This document shows, in pieces, positions 15,895-25,773 of a stretch of DNA of 51,942 bases (position 1 is its first letter; each line of letters opens with the position of its first letter). The notes beneath the pieces are model-generated. The model was not told the origin of the DNA, did not search any database, and saw nothing but the letters and a program-made list of their open reading frames with translations. Made by a program: the position numbers and the translations under genes. The stretch is from an archaeon (GTDB lineage Archaea > Thermoproteota > Thermoprotei_A > Marsarchaeales > Marsarchaeaceae), in contig JAJYZJ010000007.1 of NCBI GenBank assembly GCA_021800035.1, positions 1-51,942 on the forward strand, given 5' to 3'.

Positions 15895-18800
15895 TGGCAG
15901 ATGGGAAGGTAGTCAGGGTCTCTGGTCCAGTCGTCGCCGCAGAAGGGCTGACTGATGCCAAGATGTTTGACGTTGTGCGCGTGGGTGATCTGGGTCTGAT
16001 CGGGGAAGTTATTCGACTGCAGGGAGGACAGGCGACCATCCAGGTTTACGAGGATACAACAGGAGTAAGACCCGGCGACAAAGTCGCAAATACCAAACAG
16101 GCGCTTTCGGTAGAGCTCGGCCCAGGCTTGCTTACGTCGATATATGACGGCATACAACGGCCCCTGAACGTGTTAAGGGAGAGAAGCGGGGACTTCATCG
16201 CCAGAGGGATATCAATTCCCGCTCTTGACGAAAAGAGAGAGTGGGAGTTCGAAGCCTCTGCCCACGACGGTGACGACGTAGTGCCAGGAAGTGTGATAGG
16301 CAGCGTACAGGAAACTGCGCTCATCAACCACAAAATTATGATACCCCACGGCGTGAGGGGCAAACTCAGGGACCTGAAGAGTGGCAGCTACTCTATCCGA
16401 GAGCCGATTGGAAGCGTGTCTGGGGGGGAAGGAAGGGAAGAGATTTTCCTGGCTACTAAATGGAGGGTGCGTACCTCAAGGCCAATAATCCGGAAGCTCA
16501 CGCCAGACACACCGCTCATCACAGGTCAAAGAGTTCTGGATACGCTCTTCCCCGTGGCCAAGGGGGGGACAGCCGCCATCCCGGGGCCGTTCGGAAGCGG
16601 CAAATGCGTTCCGGCGGGTACGCCCGTCTTACTTGCGGACGGCTCGTTAGTGCCAATAGAAAGCCTATTTGAGATCGCGTCACACGAGGAAAAGGAGCTT
16701 ATCGGCGTAGATGAGGAGATTGCGCCCATAAGCGGTTTAAGCGTACTCTCCTTTGACGGTAGGAAAATTGTCGAAAAACGGGTATCCCATGTCTACAAGG
16801 GAAAGACTTCGAGTCTGGTCCGAATAGTGACTCAAAGTGGAAGAGCAGTGGCTGTCACTCCGGCTCACAAGCTAGTCAGGCTGGGCCACGGAGGGAATTT
16901 TGAGCAGGTTCCGGCTGCTGAGCTGCGTCGAGGCGAGTATATCGCCGTGCCTCGTAAAATCCCAGTGGCCGCGATGATACAGGCTCTCGATGTTTACAGC
17001 TTTGGCTCTGCCAGAGCGGTAGACAGAGAGTTGCTCGCTGACGTAAGTGCCCTTGTTTCTGAACTTTCAGGAAAATTGGGCGGAACGGAAGCGCTGGCGG
17101 CAAGGCTGGGTGTGGATTGCTCTACACTCCTTGGTTATTGCTCCGGCCGCTCAGAGCCTACGCTAGGGTTCCTCACACAGCTCTACGGCCTCGCGGGTGT
17201 GCAATCACCGGAAATACGCTTGATAAGATCTGAGCCTCACGAAGCCGCGATAAGAGTTCCCCAAGAGCTAGATGTGCAGCTCGCAGAATTTCTTGGATTG
17301 GTGGCTTCGAGTGGAAGACAGCAGGGCAGTGTGATTCACGTCCCGGCCAGCAGGAAGTGGCTGGTTTCTATATTCAAGCGGTTGGCTGAGAATCTGTTCG
17401 GGCTTAAAGCAAAAGAGACGCGGTTTGGAAAGGCAAAATTCATATCGCTTTCTAGCCCAGCTCTGGTAGGACTCCTTGGGGCTCTTGGGTATCTGCATGG
17501 CCAGAATCCGGAACTGGCCGAGGTATCCCCCCAGATAATGAAATCCCCCGAGCAAGTGATTGAGGCATTTCTCCGTGGCTATTTCCTTGGTGCCGGTAGA
17601 TTCAGACGTAACACGGTAGTGCTCCCAGTGAAATCCCCCAGATTGCTAGGGCAGCTCTGTTACATGCTTGGCCGCCTTGGAATTCTTTATTCAATAAGCA
17701 GCTCTTCCTCTGGAAGCGGAAAGCTGCGTATCTCGGGTTCAGCCGCGATAAATGGATTTGCTTCGAAGGCGCTTCTTGCAGCGCAGGAGATTGTGCATGT
17801 GCCAAAAGCCTCCAAGCTGAAAGAGCATCTCTCAACTGTAGACGAGAGCGTTCTGGCCGGAAGAACTCCTGTTGGGACTGAAGCTCTCTACAGCCTCCAT
17901 CCTCGCGGGCCAGCCGATATTTCAAATGCCAGCAAAGCAACTCAGGCTGATGGCGTGTTCCTTGCGCCGGGTCCGCGCTCGAACGGTGGTGCCGTCTCGT
18001 TAATGGAGCCACTGGTTGAAGCCATGAATTGGGTCAGCCTCGAAAAGATCACGCGGACTGAAATACTGGCGGACGAACTGGCGGTTTACGATCTCACTGT
18101 TCCTGACACCCATAACTTCATCGGCGGCAACATCCCCATGATTCTGCACAACACCGTTGCGCAGCAGCAGCTTGCAAAGTGGGCCGATAGCAGCGTGATT
18201 GTTTACGTTGGTTGTGGCGAGAGGGGTAATGAGATGACCGAAGTGCTTGCAACTTTTCCGGAACTGGAAGACCCGAAGAGCGGTCGCCCGCTTATGGAAA
18301 GAACCATTCTCGTTGCAAATACTTCCAACATGCCTGTGGCCGCTAGGGAAGCCAGCATCTACACTGGAATCACCATGGCCGAGTATTACCGCGACATGGG
18401 TTACGACGTGGCGCTCATGGCTGACAGCACTTCAAGATGGGCTGAAGCGCTGCGTGAAATTTCAGGGCGCCTGGAGGAGATGCCGGGGGAGGAAGGTTAT
18501 CCAGCGTACCTCGGGAGGCGTCTTGCAGAGTTCTATGAGAGGGCTGGTAAAGCCGAACTGGTGTCCCCGGAAAAACGTGTGGGCTCGGTCACGGTGGTCG
18601 GTGCAGTCTCGCCCCCTGGAGGGGATTTCTCCGAGCCAGTCTCACAGAATACGCTCAGGGTTACTAGGGTTTTCTGGGCTCTGGATGCCGGCTTGGCTTC
18701 ACGGAGACACTTTCCGTCCGTAAACTGGTTAACAAGCTACTCGCTGTATGCTGACTCTCTCGCGAAATGGTACGAGGCCAACGTCTCCAAGGAGTGGCCA

Positions 18801-19208
18801 GTGCTGAGAGCCTCCGCAATGCAGACCCTGCAGAAGGAAGCGGAGCTTCAGGATATCGTTCAGCTCGTGGGCTACGACGCCCTTCCTGAGGCCGAGAAAA
18901 ACACTCTCGACGTAGCGAAAATGATACGCGAAGACTATCTCCAGCAGAGCGCCTACGATGAAGTTGACACGTATACCTCTATCCAAAAGCAGTACCTCAT
19001 ACTTAAGGCAATAGTGGAGTACGGTCGCCAGACATCGGAGGCCATCAAGAAGGGAGTGGCCGCAACCGAATTCAGTGCGCTCCCAGTCAGGGCAAAAATA
19101 TCCAGGATGAAGTGGACCCCGGAGCAAGACGTGAAGAAGATGTTTGAGGATGTCATGAAGGAGCTAGGAGACTCGACGAGCAAGCTCGAAAAGGCGGTGG
19201 TTGCCTGA
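15894..19208 (+). CDS. atpA: A-type ATP synthase catalytic subunit A, interrupted by an intein
   Basis: 1104-residue precursor; 588 residues remain after removing the intein (238-753), the normal AtpA length. Extein features: the N-terminal beta barrel, the A-subunit-specific bulge region, the P-loop GPFGSGK (231-237) continuing after the intein as [17 protein letters not shown] (beta-barrel/nucleotide region), and [28 protein letters not shown]. Subunit A hydrolyses or makes ATP in the A3B3 head. Splicing is obligatory, because the intein separates Lys from Thr of the Walker A motif. The 3' end just reaches the atpB start. Confidence 0.97.
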   Translation: MADGKVVRVSGPVVAAEGLTDAKMFDVVRVGDLGLIGEVIRLQGGQATIQVYEDTTGVRPGDKVANTKQALSVELGPGLLTSIYDGIQRPLNVLRERSGDFIARGISIPALDEKREWEFEASAHDGDDVVPGSVIGSVQETALINHKIMIPHGVRGKLRDLKSGSYSIREPIGSVSGGEGREEIFLATKWRVRTSRPIIRKLTPDTPLITGQRVLDTLFPVAKGGTAAIPGPFGSGKCVPAGTPVLLADGSLVPIESLFEIASHEEKELIGVDEEIAPISGLSVLSFDGRKIVEKRVSHVYKGKTSSLVRIVTQSGRAVAVTPAHKLVRLGHGGNFEQVPAAELRRGEYIAVPRKIPVAAMIQALDVYSFGSARAVDRELLADVSALVSELSGKLGGTEALAARLGVDCSTLLGYCSGRSEPTLGFLTQLYGLAGVQSPEIRLIRSEPHEAAIRVPQELDVQLAEFLGLVASSGRQQGSVIHVPASRKWLVSIFKRLAENLFGLKAKETRFGKAKFISLSSPALVGLLGALGYLHGQNPELAEVSPQIMKSPEQVIEAFLRGYFLGAGRFRRNTVVLPVKSPRLLGQLCYMLGRLGILYSISSSSSGSGKLRISGSAAINGFASKALLAAQEIVHVPKASKLKEHLSTVDESVLAGRTPVGTEALYSLHPRGPADISNASKATQADGVFLAPGPRSNGGAVSLMEPLVEAMNWVSLEKITRTEILADELAVYDLTVPDTHNFIGGNIPMILHNTVAQQQLAKWADSSVIVYVGCGERGNEMTEVLATFPELEDPKSGRPLMERTILVANTSNMPVAAREASIYTGITMAEYYRDMGYDVALMADSTSRWAEALREISGRLEEMPGEEGYPAYLGRRLAEFYERAGKAELVSPEKRVGSVTVVGAVSPPGGDFSEPVSQNTLRVTRVFWALDAGLASRRHFPSVNWLTSYSLYADSLAKWYEANVSKEWPVLRASAMQTLQKEAELQDIVQLVGYDALPEAEKNTLDVAKMIREDYLQQSAYDEVDTYTSIQKQYLILKAIVEYGRQTSEAIKKGVAATEFSALPVRAKISRMKWTPEQDVKKMFEDVMKELGDSTSKLEKAVVA
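16605..18152 (+). mobile_element. Intein in AtpA P-loop (GPFGSGK / T)
   Basis: 516 codons in frame inside atpA. Splicing block A is [14 protein letters not shown] (Cys 1), block B has TPAH, block F reads [15 protein letters not shown], and the end is MILHN followed by the extein Thr, so all splicing residues (Cys, His, His-Asn, Thr+1) are present. I place it at the archaeal VMA-b site known from Thermoplasma and Pyrococcus. A helix-turn-helix-like stretch ([20 protein letters not shown]) lies between the splicing half and the endonuclease part. The two LAGLIDADG motifs are worn: [12 protein letters not shown] (about 462-473) and [10 protein letters not shown] (about 559-568) lack the expected catalytic acids, so homing activity is probably lost. 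Confidence 0.95.
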
Positions 19209-19209
19209 A

Positions 19210-20616
19210 ATGGTTCAAGTTGCATATAGGAGTGTTTCTCAGGTAGCTGGACCACTCCTCTTCGTAGAAGGGGTAAGGAACGCTGCATACGGGGAGATAG
19301 TAGAGATCACAAACTCAGAGGGTGAGCGCGTGCGAGGTCAAGTGTTGGACTCGAGAAGTGGGCTTGCAGTAGTGCAGGTCTTTGGCTCGACGCTTGGACT
19401 GAGTACGAGCGGAACCTCTGTCAGATTCCTGGGAGAAACCGCACGGGTATCCGTTTCAGACGAGATGCTCGGGCGAGTATTCGACGGACTGGGCAATCCA
19501 AGAGACGGCGGACCGCGACTAGTGTCAGCCGAGAAGCAGGAAATAGTTGGATCAGGAATAAATCCTTACAGCAGAGAAGAACCCTCGGAGTTCATTCAGA
19601 CAGGCATTTCCACAATTGACGGGATGAACACCCTGGTACGGGGCCAGAAACTCCCTCTGTTTTCCGGCTCCGGACTGCCGCACAATCTTCTGGCAGCTCA
19701 GATTGCACGCCAGGCAAAGGTACTTGGCTCGGAAGAAGGATTCGCAGTGGTTTTCGGCGCTATGGGGATCACAAGCGAAGAGGCAAACTACTTTATGAAG
19801 GAATTTGAAGAGACTGGAGCGCTTGAGAGAGCGGTGCTCTTTCTTAACCTCTCTTCTGATCCCTCCATGGAAAGAATACTAACGCCCAGGCTCGCGCTGA
19901 CCGAGGCCGAATATCTCGCCTATCAGAAAGAGCTGCATGTGCTCGTGATACTTAGCGATATGACTTCGTACTGTGAAGCCCTGAGGGAAGTCTCGGCGGC
20001 AAGGGACGAAGTCCCAGGACGAAGGGGTTATCCTGGTTATATGTACACGGACTTGGCAACAATATATGAGCGTGCGGGAAAGATCAAAGGTAGAAAAGGT
20101 TCGATCACCCAGATACCCATACTTACACAGCCAGCCGATGACAAAACGCACCCCATCCCGGATTTGACCGGTTATATCACAGAGGGCCAGGTTTATCTTA
20201 GTCGTGATCTTGAAAGGGCTGGAATATATCCACCCATCGATGTGCTTGAAAGTCTTTCCAGGCTGATGAATCAGGGGATTGGCAAAGGAAGAACGCGGGA
20301 AGACCACCGCGGGCTTGCGGACCAGCTTTATGCCTCTTACGCGCAGGGAAAGGATTTCAGAGCACTATCCGCGATAGTGGGAGAAGAGGCACTCAGTTCC
20401 GTCGACAAGCTTTACCTGAAAATCGCTGACCGATTCGAAAGAACCTTCGTCAGTCAGGGGGTCTATGAAGACAGAAGCATTGAGCGTACGCTTTCCCTGG
20501 GATGGGAAGTGCTTTCGGAGCTTCCAGATTCGGAACTAAAGCGAATCAGACCGGAGTTTATAGCGAAGTATGGTAATCGCGCATCCGCAGCCACTCGGGG
20601 CTCCTCGCAGGGCTGA
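19210..20616 (+). CDS. atpB: A-type ATP synthase subunit B
   Basis: 468 residues from ATG 19210, the likely start ([20 protein letters not shown] is the usual opening); TTG 19201 is an in-frame alternative inside atpA. The family core is clear: [37 protein letters not shown] (degenerate P-loop of the non-catalytic subunit), [34 protein letters not shown] and [31 protein letters not shown]. It alternates with A in the head and lacks a functional Walker A motif, as is normal. Confidence 0.96.
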   Translation: MVQVAYRSVSQVAGPLLFVEGVRNAAYGEIVEITNSEGERVRGQVLDSRSGLAVVQVFGSTLGLSTSGTSVRFLGETARVSVSDEMLGRVFDGLGNPRDGGPRLVSAEKQEIVGSGINPYSREEPSEFIQTGISTIDGMNTLVRGQKLPLFSGSGLPHNLLAAQIARQAKVLGSEEGFAVVFGAMGITSEEANYFMKEFEETGALERAVLFLNLSSDPSMERILTPRLALTEAEYLAYQKELHVLVILSDMTSYCEALREVSAARDEVPGRRGYPGYMYTDLATIYERAGKIKGRKGSITQIPILTQPADDKTHPIPDLTGYITEGQVYLSRDLERAGIYPPIDVLESLSRLMNQGIGKGRTREDHRGLADQLYASYAQGKDFRALSAIVGEEALSSVDKLYLKIADRFERTFVSQGVYEDRSIERTLSLGWEVLSELPDSELKRIRPEFIAKYGNRASAATRGSSQG

Positions 20617-21273
20617 TTGAGAATGCCTGCTGCGACCAATGTCAGGCCGACAAGGATGGAATACCTGCGCATTCGCCGCAGGATTCTCACGGCTCGCAAG
20701 GGTCTGAAGCTTCTAAAGCTCAAACGTCAGGCGCTCATACTGGAATTTTTCAAACTTCGGCAAACGGCCACGGCGCTCAGGGAAGACCTCCGGAGGAATC
20801 TGCTAAAGGGTTATGAAAGCGTGCACACGGCAGAGATGCTGACGGGCCAGCTGAGGCTGGAATACGAAGCTATGCGAATACCGAGGGTCGCGAAACTCCG
20901 GCTTCGTACAAGGAATGTTATGGGCGTCAAGATACCCGAGCTAAAATCGTCAGAACAGCCGGCGGGCAGTGACAGCAGATACCTGCTGGAATTGCCTCCG
21001 GCCATTCACGAAACAATCAGGACCTTCAGGGATCTGCACAAGCTTGTAATCGAGGTGGCAGAGAAGGAAACTGCGCTCAGGAAGCTTCTTCTGGAGATTG
21101 AAAAGACAAAGAGGCGATCAAACGCGATAGAGAGCGTGCTAATCCCGAGGTTAGAGCGTAGCGCGAGATACATAAAGTTTGTATTTGACGAAATGGAGAG
21201 AGAGAGCTTCATTAGACTGAAGACTGTAAAGAGGAAGATGGCCCAGAGAAACGAGGAGATTGCAACTGCCTGA
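20617..21273 (+). CDS. atpD: A-type ATP synthase subunit D
   Basis: 218 residues, normal for the central-stalk rotor subunit D. The opening VRPTRMEYLRIRRRILTARKGLKLLKLKRQAL is the family signature; the chain is two long antiparallel helices forming a coiled coil, with RRSNAIESVLIPRL and RESFIRLKTVKRK near the C-terminus. TTG 20617 directly after the atpB stop, or ATG 20623, are both possible starts. Confidence 0.94.
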   Translation: MRMPAATNVRPTRMEYLRIRRRILTARKGLKLLKLKRQALILEFFKLRQTATALREDLRRNLLKGYESVHTAEMLTGQLRLEYEAMRIPRVAKLRLRTRNVMGVKIPELKSSEQPAGSDSRYLLELPPAIHETIRTFRDLHKLVIEVAEKETALRKLLLEIEKTKRRSNAIESVLIPRLERSARYIKFVFDEMERESFIRLKTVKRKMAQRNEEIATA

Positions 21274-21304
21274 GTCTGCTACCAAGCGTAAGCTAAAGTG
21301 GATA

Positions 21305-21505
21305 ATGCCGAAGTACTATTACTGGGGAAAATATCCCTCTACGATAAGCGGAAGAAATACCGCTCAGGGGAACTCCAAGATGAGCACGCACAGATCGCTC
21401 AACGATTCTCAGCGCAGGTTTCTCAAAGTGATCACGACTTTCAGAGTTCTTGAAGCGTTTGCGATTGTTATATTCGTGGTTTTGTTCCTGCGAGTGGTGG
21501 GCTGA
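21305..21505 (+). CDS. Unassigned single-helix membrane ORF inside ATP synthase operon
   Basis: 66 residues from ATG 21305; TTG 21260 (overlapping atpD, 81 residues) and ATG 21380 (after an AGGGGAA at 21366-21372, 41 residues) are alternatives. I do not recognise it. The N-terminal half is polar and aromatic (YYYWGKYPS), then a basic stretch (SQRRFLKV) leads into one strong C-terminal membrane segment (EAFAIVIFVVLFLRVVG), i.e. a tail-anchored or small single-pass protein. The stop is one base before the ATG of atpH. Position suggests an accessory or assembly factor of the membrane motor; this is inference. Confidence 0.6.
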   Translation: MPKYYYWGKYPSTISGRNTAQGNSKMSTHRSLNDSQRRFLKVITTFRVLEAFAIVIFVVLFLRVVG

Positions 21506-21506
21506 C

Positions 21507-21851
21507 ATGAGTTCCGGGGGCAACCAGGATTATTCCCAGATTCTTCTGAAAATCAAGCAGCAAGAAAATGAAACTCAGCAACAGATGGATGCGAAGAAAA
21601 AGGAGCTTGACTCCCGGCTAGCTGAGGCGGTCGAGCATGCCGCTGCCGAAATAAAGAGAGCCCAGCAGGAAGTGGACGAGCAGCTAGGCAGCGCAGTTCA
21701 CAAGGCGAAGGAGATGGCGGAGCTTGAAGAGCAGTCCATTCTTGAGGAAGCAAGAAAGCGCGCGGATGAAATTTTAAAGAGCATACCGGACAAACGCTCT
21801 CTTAAGAAGCAGGTCGAATCTGTGCTTTTTTCCGAGTTTGGCGAGGACTGA
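21507..21851 (+). CDS. atpH: A-type ATP synthase subunit H (peripheral stalk)
   Basis: 114 residues, almost entirely one long charged helix: KIKQQENETQQQMDAKKK, then AAAEIKRAQQEVDEQLG, with a short non-helical end. This is the shape and size of the archaeal subunit H (G-type), which pairs with subunit E in the stator right-handed coiled coil. ATG 21507 follows the upstream stop by one base; atpI starts 3 bases after its stop. Assignment rests on coiled-coil character and operon position. Confidence 0.85.
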   Translation: MSSGGNQDYSQILLKIKQQENETQQQMDAKKKELDSRLAEAVEHAAAEIKRAQQEVDEQLGSAVHKAKEMAELEEQSILEEARKRADEILKSIPDKRSLKKQVESVLFSEFGED

Positions 21852-21854
21852 AAA

Positions 21855-23864
21855 GTGCTCAAACCCGCCCAGATGAGCAGAGTCGCGGTACTGGGCCTAA
21901 GAAATAACGAACAAACAATTCTTTCCGTACTGCACGACTTCGGAGGACTTCAGATTGAGCCTCTTCCCAAAGATAAAGCCGAACTGCTACATGGTGGCGA
22001 CCCAGGAGAACTCGGCAAGCAAGTAGCGGCTCAGTTGCTTCGGATAAGGGCGCTGAAATCTGCGCTTCCATCTCTTGAAGTTGCCAGTTCGACCAAGTTC
22101 AACTCGGTAGAAGATGCGCTTAATGGGGCAAAGTCGGTAACAATCGATGAAGAGGTGAGCTCGCTCGGCGCTCGTTTACAGGAACTGAAGACGGAGCTCG
22201 AGCAAAGACTTGACAGGGCCAAGCTCTTGGAACGACTCTCCTTTCTGAATTTTGACATGGCCCTTCTCGACATAAAGAGCGCAGTCCCCTTTCTCGCGAC
22301 CATAGAGCGCGAGAGACTAGCTCAACTCCAGGAAGAGCTATCCAGACTGGAGCTTTTGAGCTGGACAAGCCCCCTCGATAGCAAGCGGGAGGTCACTCTG
22401 GTTGTCCTCATTAGAACAGAGCACTTGGACGCCTTCGGAGCGCTGATACAGAAAAACGGTTTGAAGTTCGAGCGGATTCCGGCCCTGGGAGGTGCGGTGG
22501 CGGCGCTCAAAGCCGAGAACGACTCCCGTGTCGCAAAGGTTAAGGCCGAAATGGAAAAAATTGCTGCAAGGAAACGAGAGCTGTCCCTTGCGAATTACGC
22601 AACGCTGTCAAGCATCGAGGAACAGCTGACCATTGAGATGCGAAAGTTCGATGCAATGGCCAAGTTCGGCTTTACCGAGAATGCGCTCGTGCTCGAAGGT
22701 TGGGTGCCCAAAAAACGCCTCGGGCAGCTTTCGAGCGCGCTTGCCGACAACACAGATGGAACCACGTATGTCTTCGAAACAAAATCTGACGAACACCCGC
22801 CAACCCTCATGGAAAATCCTCGACGCGCGAGGCTCTTTGAGTCATTCGTTCGCTTTTACTCGGTTCCGCAGGCAGCCGAAATCGACCCAACGCTCGTATT
22901 CTCTTTTGCCTTCCCCATATTTTTTGGGTTTATGCTGGGAGATGTGGGGTACGGAGTGGTCGTGCTCGCTCTCTCCCTCTGGATTATTCGGAGAGTTCAG
23001 CACGGAGGCAAAACTATAGTTCCTGCATCAATACGCCGATTCGCCGGTACAATCCTGAAGAAATCCGCTTGGCTAAAAGTCGCTAGGGCGATGTTGATGG
23101 GTTCAATCGTCGCAATAGTGCTGGGATTTGTGTTCAACGGCTATTTCGGTTTCCCCCTGAATGAATATCTGTTTGGATATCTCAACCATACATTCGGTAC
23201 AGGACTTCCCGCGTCGGGCACTATTCTCAATCCGACTCAGGCGTTCGGGCTCAAAAAGCTTCTTCTGTTTGGGGGCTATACCGGACTGTTCTTGGTATGC
23301 TTCGGCTTCATATTGGGGGCTGTGAATGCCTACTGGGAGGGAAGGATTAGGCATATGATCGCAAAGCTAGGTTGGACTGCTGTTGCGCTTTCTATTGCAC
23401 TCCTTGGGCTTGCCCTAATTCATCACTCGCTTCAGAGTCCTACTAGCAGCCCAGCCTCCGCTCTCTATATTGGTGCGTTTGTGGTCGGTTTAGCTGCTGT
23501 GCTTTACGGGGAAGGTGCTAGGTCATTCATCGAACTCCCTTCCGTGATAAGCCACATCATTTCGTACACTCGACTGGTGGGCATTCTTCTTGCATCGGTT
23601 GTGCTAGCGAGTGTAATAGACTCCATCTTTCGTGGACTTGTAAGCAGCGGTCCGGGGCTTGCGGTTGCAGGTGTTATTATCCTGATATTCGGTCAGGTGT
23701 TCAATATCGCGATTGGACTCTTCGAACCGGCAATACAGGGAGCACGACTTCTGTACGTCGAATTTTTCTCGAAATTTTATACCGGAAATGGAAAACCCTT
23801 CAGACCGTTTGGAACGAGAAGGGTTTATACAAAGCACCAGGTGAGTATTCCGCAACCAGACTAG
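21855..23864 (+). CDS. atpI: A-type ATP synthase subunit I (membrane stator, a-subunit)
   Basis: 669 residues: a cytoplasmic helical N-terminal half (about 1-330) and a C-terminal membrane domain with about seven helices (about 335-650). Diagnostic segments are FGFMLGDVGYGVVVLALSLW, the essential Arg in SYTRLVGILLASVVLA, and FNIAIGLFEPAIQGARLLYVEFFSKFYTGNGKPF near the end. It provides the two ion half-channels next to the c-ring. GTG start; last gene of the operon. Confidence 0.96.
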   Translation: MLKPAQMSRVAVLGLRNNEQTILSVLHDFGGLQIEPLPKDKAELLHGGDPGELGKQVAAQLLRIRALKSALPSLEVASSTKFNSVEDALNGAKSVTIDEEVSSLGARLQELKTELEQRLDRAKLLERLSFLNFDMALLDIKSAVPFLATIERERLAQLQEELSRLELLSWTSPLDSKREVTLVVLIRTEHLDAFGALIQKNGLKFERIPALGGAVAALKAENDSRVAKVKAEMEKIAARKRELSLANYATLSSIEEQLTIEMRKFDAMAKFGFTENALVLEGWVPKKRLGQLSSALADNTDGTTYVFETKSDEHPPTLMENPRRARLFESFVRFYSVPQAAEIDPTLVFSFAFPIFFGFMLGDVGYGVVVLALSLWIIRRVQHGGKTIVPASIRRFAGTILKKSAWLKVARAMLMGSIVAIVLGFVFNGYFGFPLNEYLFGYLNHTFGTGLPASGTILNPTQAFGLKKLLLFGGYTGLFLVCFGFILGAVNAYWEGRIRHMIAKLGWTAVALSIALLGLALIHHSLQSPTSSPASALYIGAFVVGLAAVLYGEGARSFIELPSVISHIISYTRLVGILLASVVLASVIDSIFRGLVSSGPGLAVAGVIILIFGQVFNIAIGLFEPAIQGARLLYVEFFSKFYTGNGKPFRPFGTRRVYTKHQVSIPQPD

Positions 23865-23910
23865 TCAGGTCTTGGGCCGGTATCAGAAGGATGTGCCCAA
23901 TATTGAGAGG

Positions 23911-23918
23911 CTTAAATA
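23911..23918 (+). promoter_or_regulatory. TATA box of ABC permease gene
   Basis: cttaaata about 29 bases ahead of the ATG at 23943: a separate promoter from the ATP synthase operon, fitting a leaderless mRNA. Confidence 0.6.
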
Positions 23919-23942
23919 CAAGCTAGACCGGCTGAACGAATA

Positions 23943-25667
23943 ATGTGGCTGCGTGACCACCCCGACGAGGTCGCTGTGATTGTGCTCGGGGCGATTGTGC
24001 TCGCCGCTTGGTTTTTGCTTGGACTCGGGCTTCATCCACTTTTCATTACCACGCTCGCAGTGAGCGCCTCCCTTCTCAGGGTAGGAGTGATGATGATTGT
24101 TTCCGTAGGGCTGAGCCTGATCATCGGGGTGGGCGCGGCAAGAAGCAGGGCAGTGGAGCTGGTTGTGCTTCCGATTGTGGACGTCTTGGAAGCCGTCCCT
24201 GTAATTTCTTTCTTTCCGGTGGTGTTGCTTACCTTCGTGTATACACTTGGCGCGGGTGCTGGCACCGAGCTTGCGGCAGACTTCCTTATTCTTACTGCGC
24301 TAATCTGGAACATTATTCTCGGAGTGTACGAGTCAGTTCGTCAGGTCCCAGCCGAGCTGATAGAATCCACAAAGGTGTTGCAAATGAACTCGCTTGACCG
24401 TTTTGTGCGACTTTATGCTCCAGGCTCATTTCCATCGATTGCCTCGAACCTTTTACCCAGTTTCGCGAGCGCGCTGTTCTACCTATCAGAAAGCGAAATA
24501 ATTGCGATTGGCGCGAAGAATTACACAGTATTCGGAATTGGAAGTCTGGCTGAAAGATATATTCAGACGCCAGGCGACACAACACTTTTCGTGGGAGCAG
24601 TGCTCGTACTTCTCTTCGGGATAACTGTCGTAGTGAAGTTTGTGCTCGAACCGATGGTGGATTATTCGGAGAAGTTCAAGTATGAGCTTGTTGGGGGGTC
24701 GGGTGTCAGCACCCCTTGGTTTTCGAGACTGACTTCAAGACTTAGCACGGCTGCGAGGCCGGCTCAGCTGGGAAGACTCAGAGTGATGGGCAGGCCGTTC
24801 AATGCGTTCAGTTACATCGCAAACCAGGAAAGGCGCGCGATTGGATCCAGAAGACGCTTTGGCCAAATCGTAAGCGGAAGACTGCTCCGCGCGCTTGTTG
24901 CCGCTCTCATATCCGGTTTCCTGGTTTTTGTGCTGCTCTCAGTATATTCTTCGGGTGCACTCAAACAGACATTTTCCCTTTACACTGCTTCGTTCTTGTT
25001 CTCTCTTCTCAGGGGCACGGCCTGGGACGGCCTGAGAATTCTGAGTGCGTACGGGATTTCGCTCCTAATTTCGCTGCCGCTCGCTTACCTTATGGTAACT
25101 CACAGGCTTTTGCAGCGCATACTTTATCCCGTACTCGAAAACGTCGCAAGTTTTCCAGTCCCGCTCATATATCCTCTTATTCTTTCTGCAAGCATCTTCT
25201 TGCTGGGGCGGGATCGGATCGTCGGAGGAGTTTGGTATGAACTCGATGTTTTGCTAGTCACCGTGCTGAGCGCAATATGGTATATTCTCTTCAATTTTCA
25301 CGGTGCCCTTAAGAGGATTCCCAGCGACATACTTGAGGCCTCTGACATCTACGGGCTTCAGGGTTTGACCAAGTGGCGTTATGTCATATTACCGGGAACT
25401 GCAATGAGTCTCATTACCGGTTCAATGGAGGCCATAGGGAGCTTCTGGGCGGGGCTGATGATTGCGGATTACTTCAAGTTTAGCGCAGGCACGATACTAG
25501 AAGTTAGATACGGGCTAATGAAGATACTCGACGTAGCCACCTATTCCGCGAACATCACGGAGGCCGGCGCGGTGACCCTATTCATGATATTCCTGATATC
25601 CATAATCACGTTCACAGTGTGGTATCCTCTGCTGACTATTCTCGGCAGAAGGTACAGGTTCGATTGA
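23943..25667 (+). CDS. Double ABC transporter permease (NitT/TauT-like)
   Basis: 574 residues consisting of two fused binding-protein-dependent permease domains (about 20-245 and 310-565), linked by a basic cytoplasmic stretch. Each half carries an EAA loop that docks to the ATPase: VPAELIESTKVLQMNSLDRFVRLYAPG (split here as two pieces, about 140-165) and IPSDILEASDIYGLQGL (about 455-471). About ten to twelve membrane helices. The fused architecture resembles archaeal nitrate/sulfonate/taurine-type transporters; the substrate cannot be told. No ATPase or binding protein is adjacent: candidate partners lie at 45291-45791 and 50564-51367. Confidence 0.9.
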   Translation: MWLRDHPDEVAVIVLGAIVLAAWFLLGLGLHPLFITTLAVSASLLRVGVMMIVSVGLSLIIGVGAARSRAVELVVLPIVDVLEAVPVISFFPVVLLTFVYTLGAGAGTELAADFLILTALIWNIILGVYESVRQVPAELIESTKVLQMNSLDRFVRLYAPGSFPSIASNLLPSFASALFYLSESEIIAIGAKNYTVFGIGSLAERYIQTPGDTTLFVGAVLVLLFGITVVVKFVLEPMVDYSEKFKYELVGGSGVSTPWFSRLTSRLSTAARPAQLGRLRVMGRPFNAFSYIANQERRAIGSRRRFGQIVSGRLLRALVAALISGFLVFVLLSVYSSGALKQTFSLYTASFLFSLLRGTAWDGLRILSAYGISLLISLPLAYLMVTHRLLQRILYPVLENVASFPVPLIYPLILSASIFLLGRDRIVGGVWYELDVLLVTVLSAIWYILFNFHGALKRIPSDILEASDIYGLQGLTKWRYVILPGTAMSLITGSMEAIGSFWAGLMIADYFKFSAGTILEVRYGLMKILDVATYSANITEAGAVTLFMIFLISIITFTVWYPLLTILGRRYRFD

Positions 25668-25692
25668 GCATGCGGCGGCTCATCCCATGCGA

Positions 25693-25706
25693 GCGGGAAG
25701 ACCCGC
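25693..25706. terminator. Short GC hairpin between convergent genes
   Basis: GCGGG (25693-25697) and CCCGC (25702-25706) with a 4-base loop, in the 106-base spacer between the converging permease and protease genes. Could end either transcript; no T tract. Confidence 0.3.
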
Positions 25707-25773
25707 GCGCCTTGGTCGCAGACGTTAATGGTTCAACCCACCTTAGGTGTGATGTAGTCAACAGTCTGTTAGA

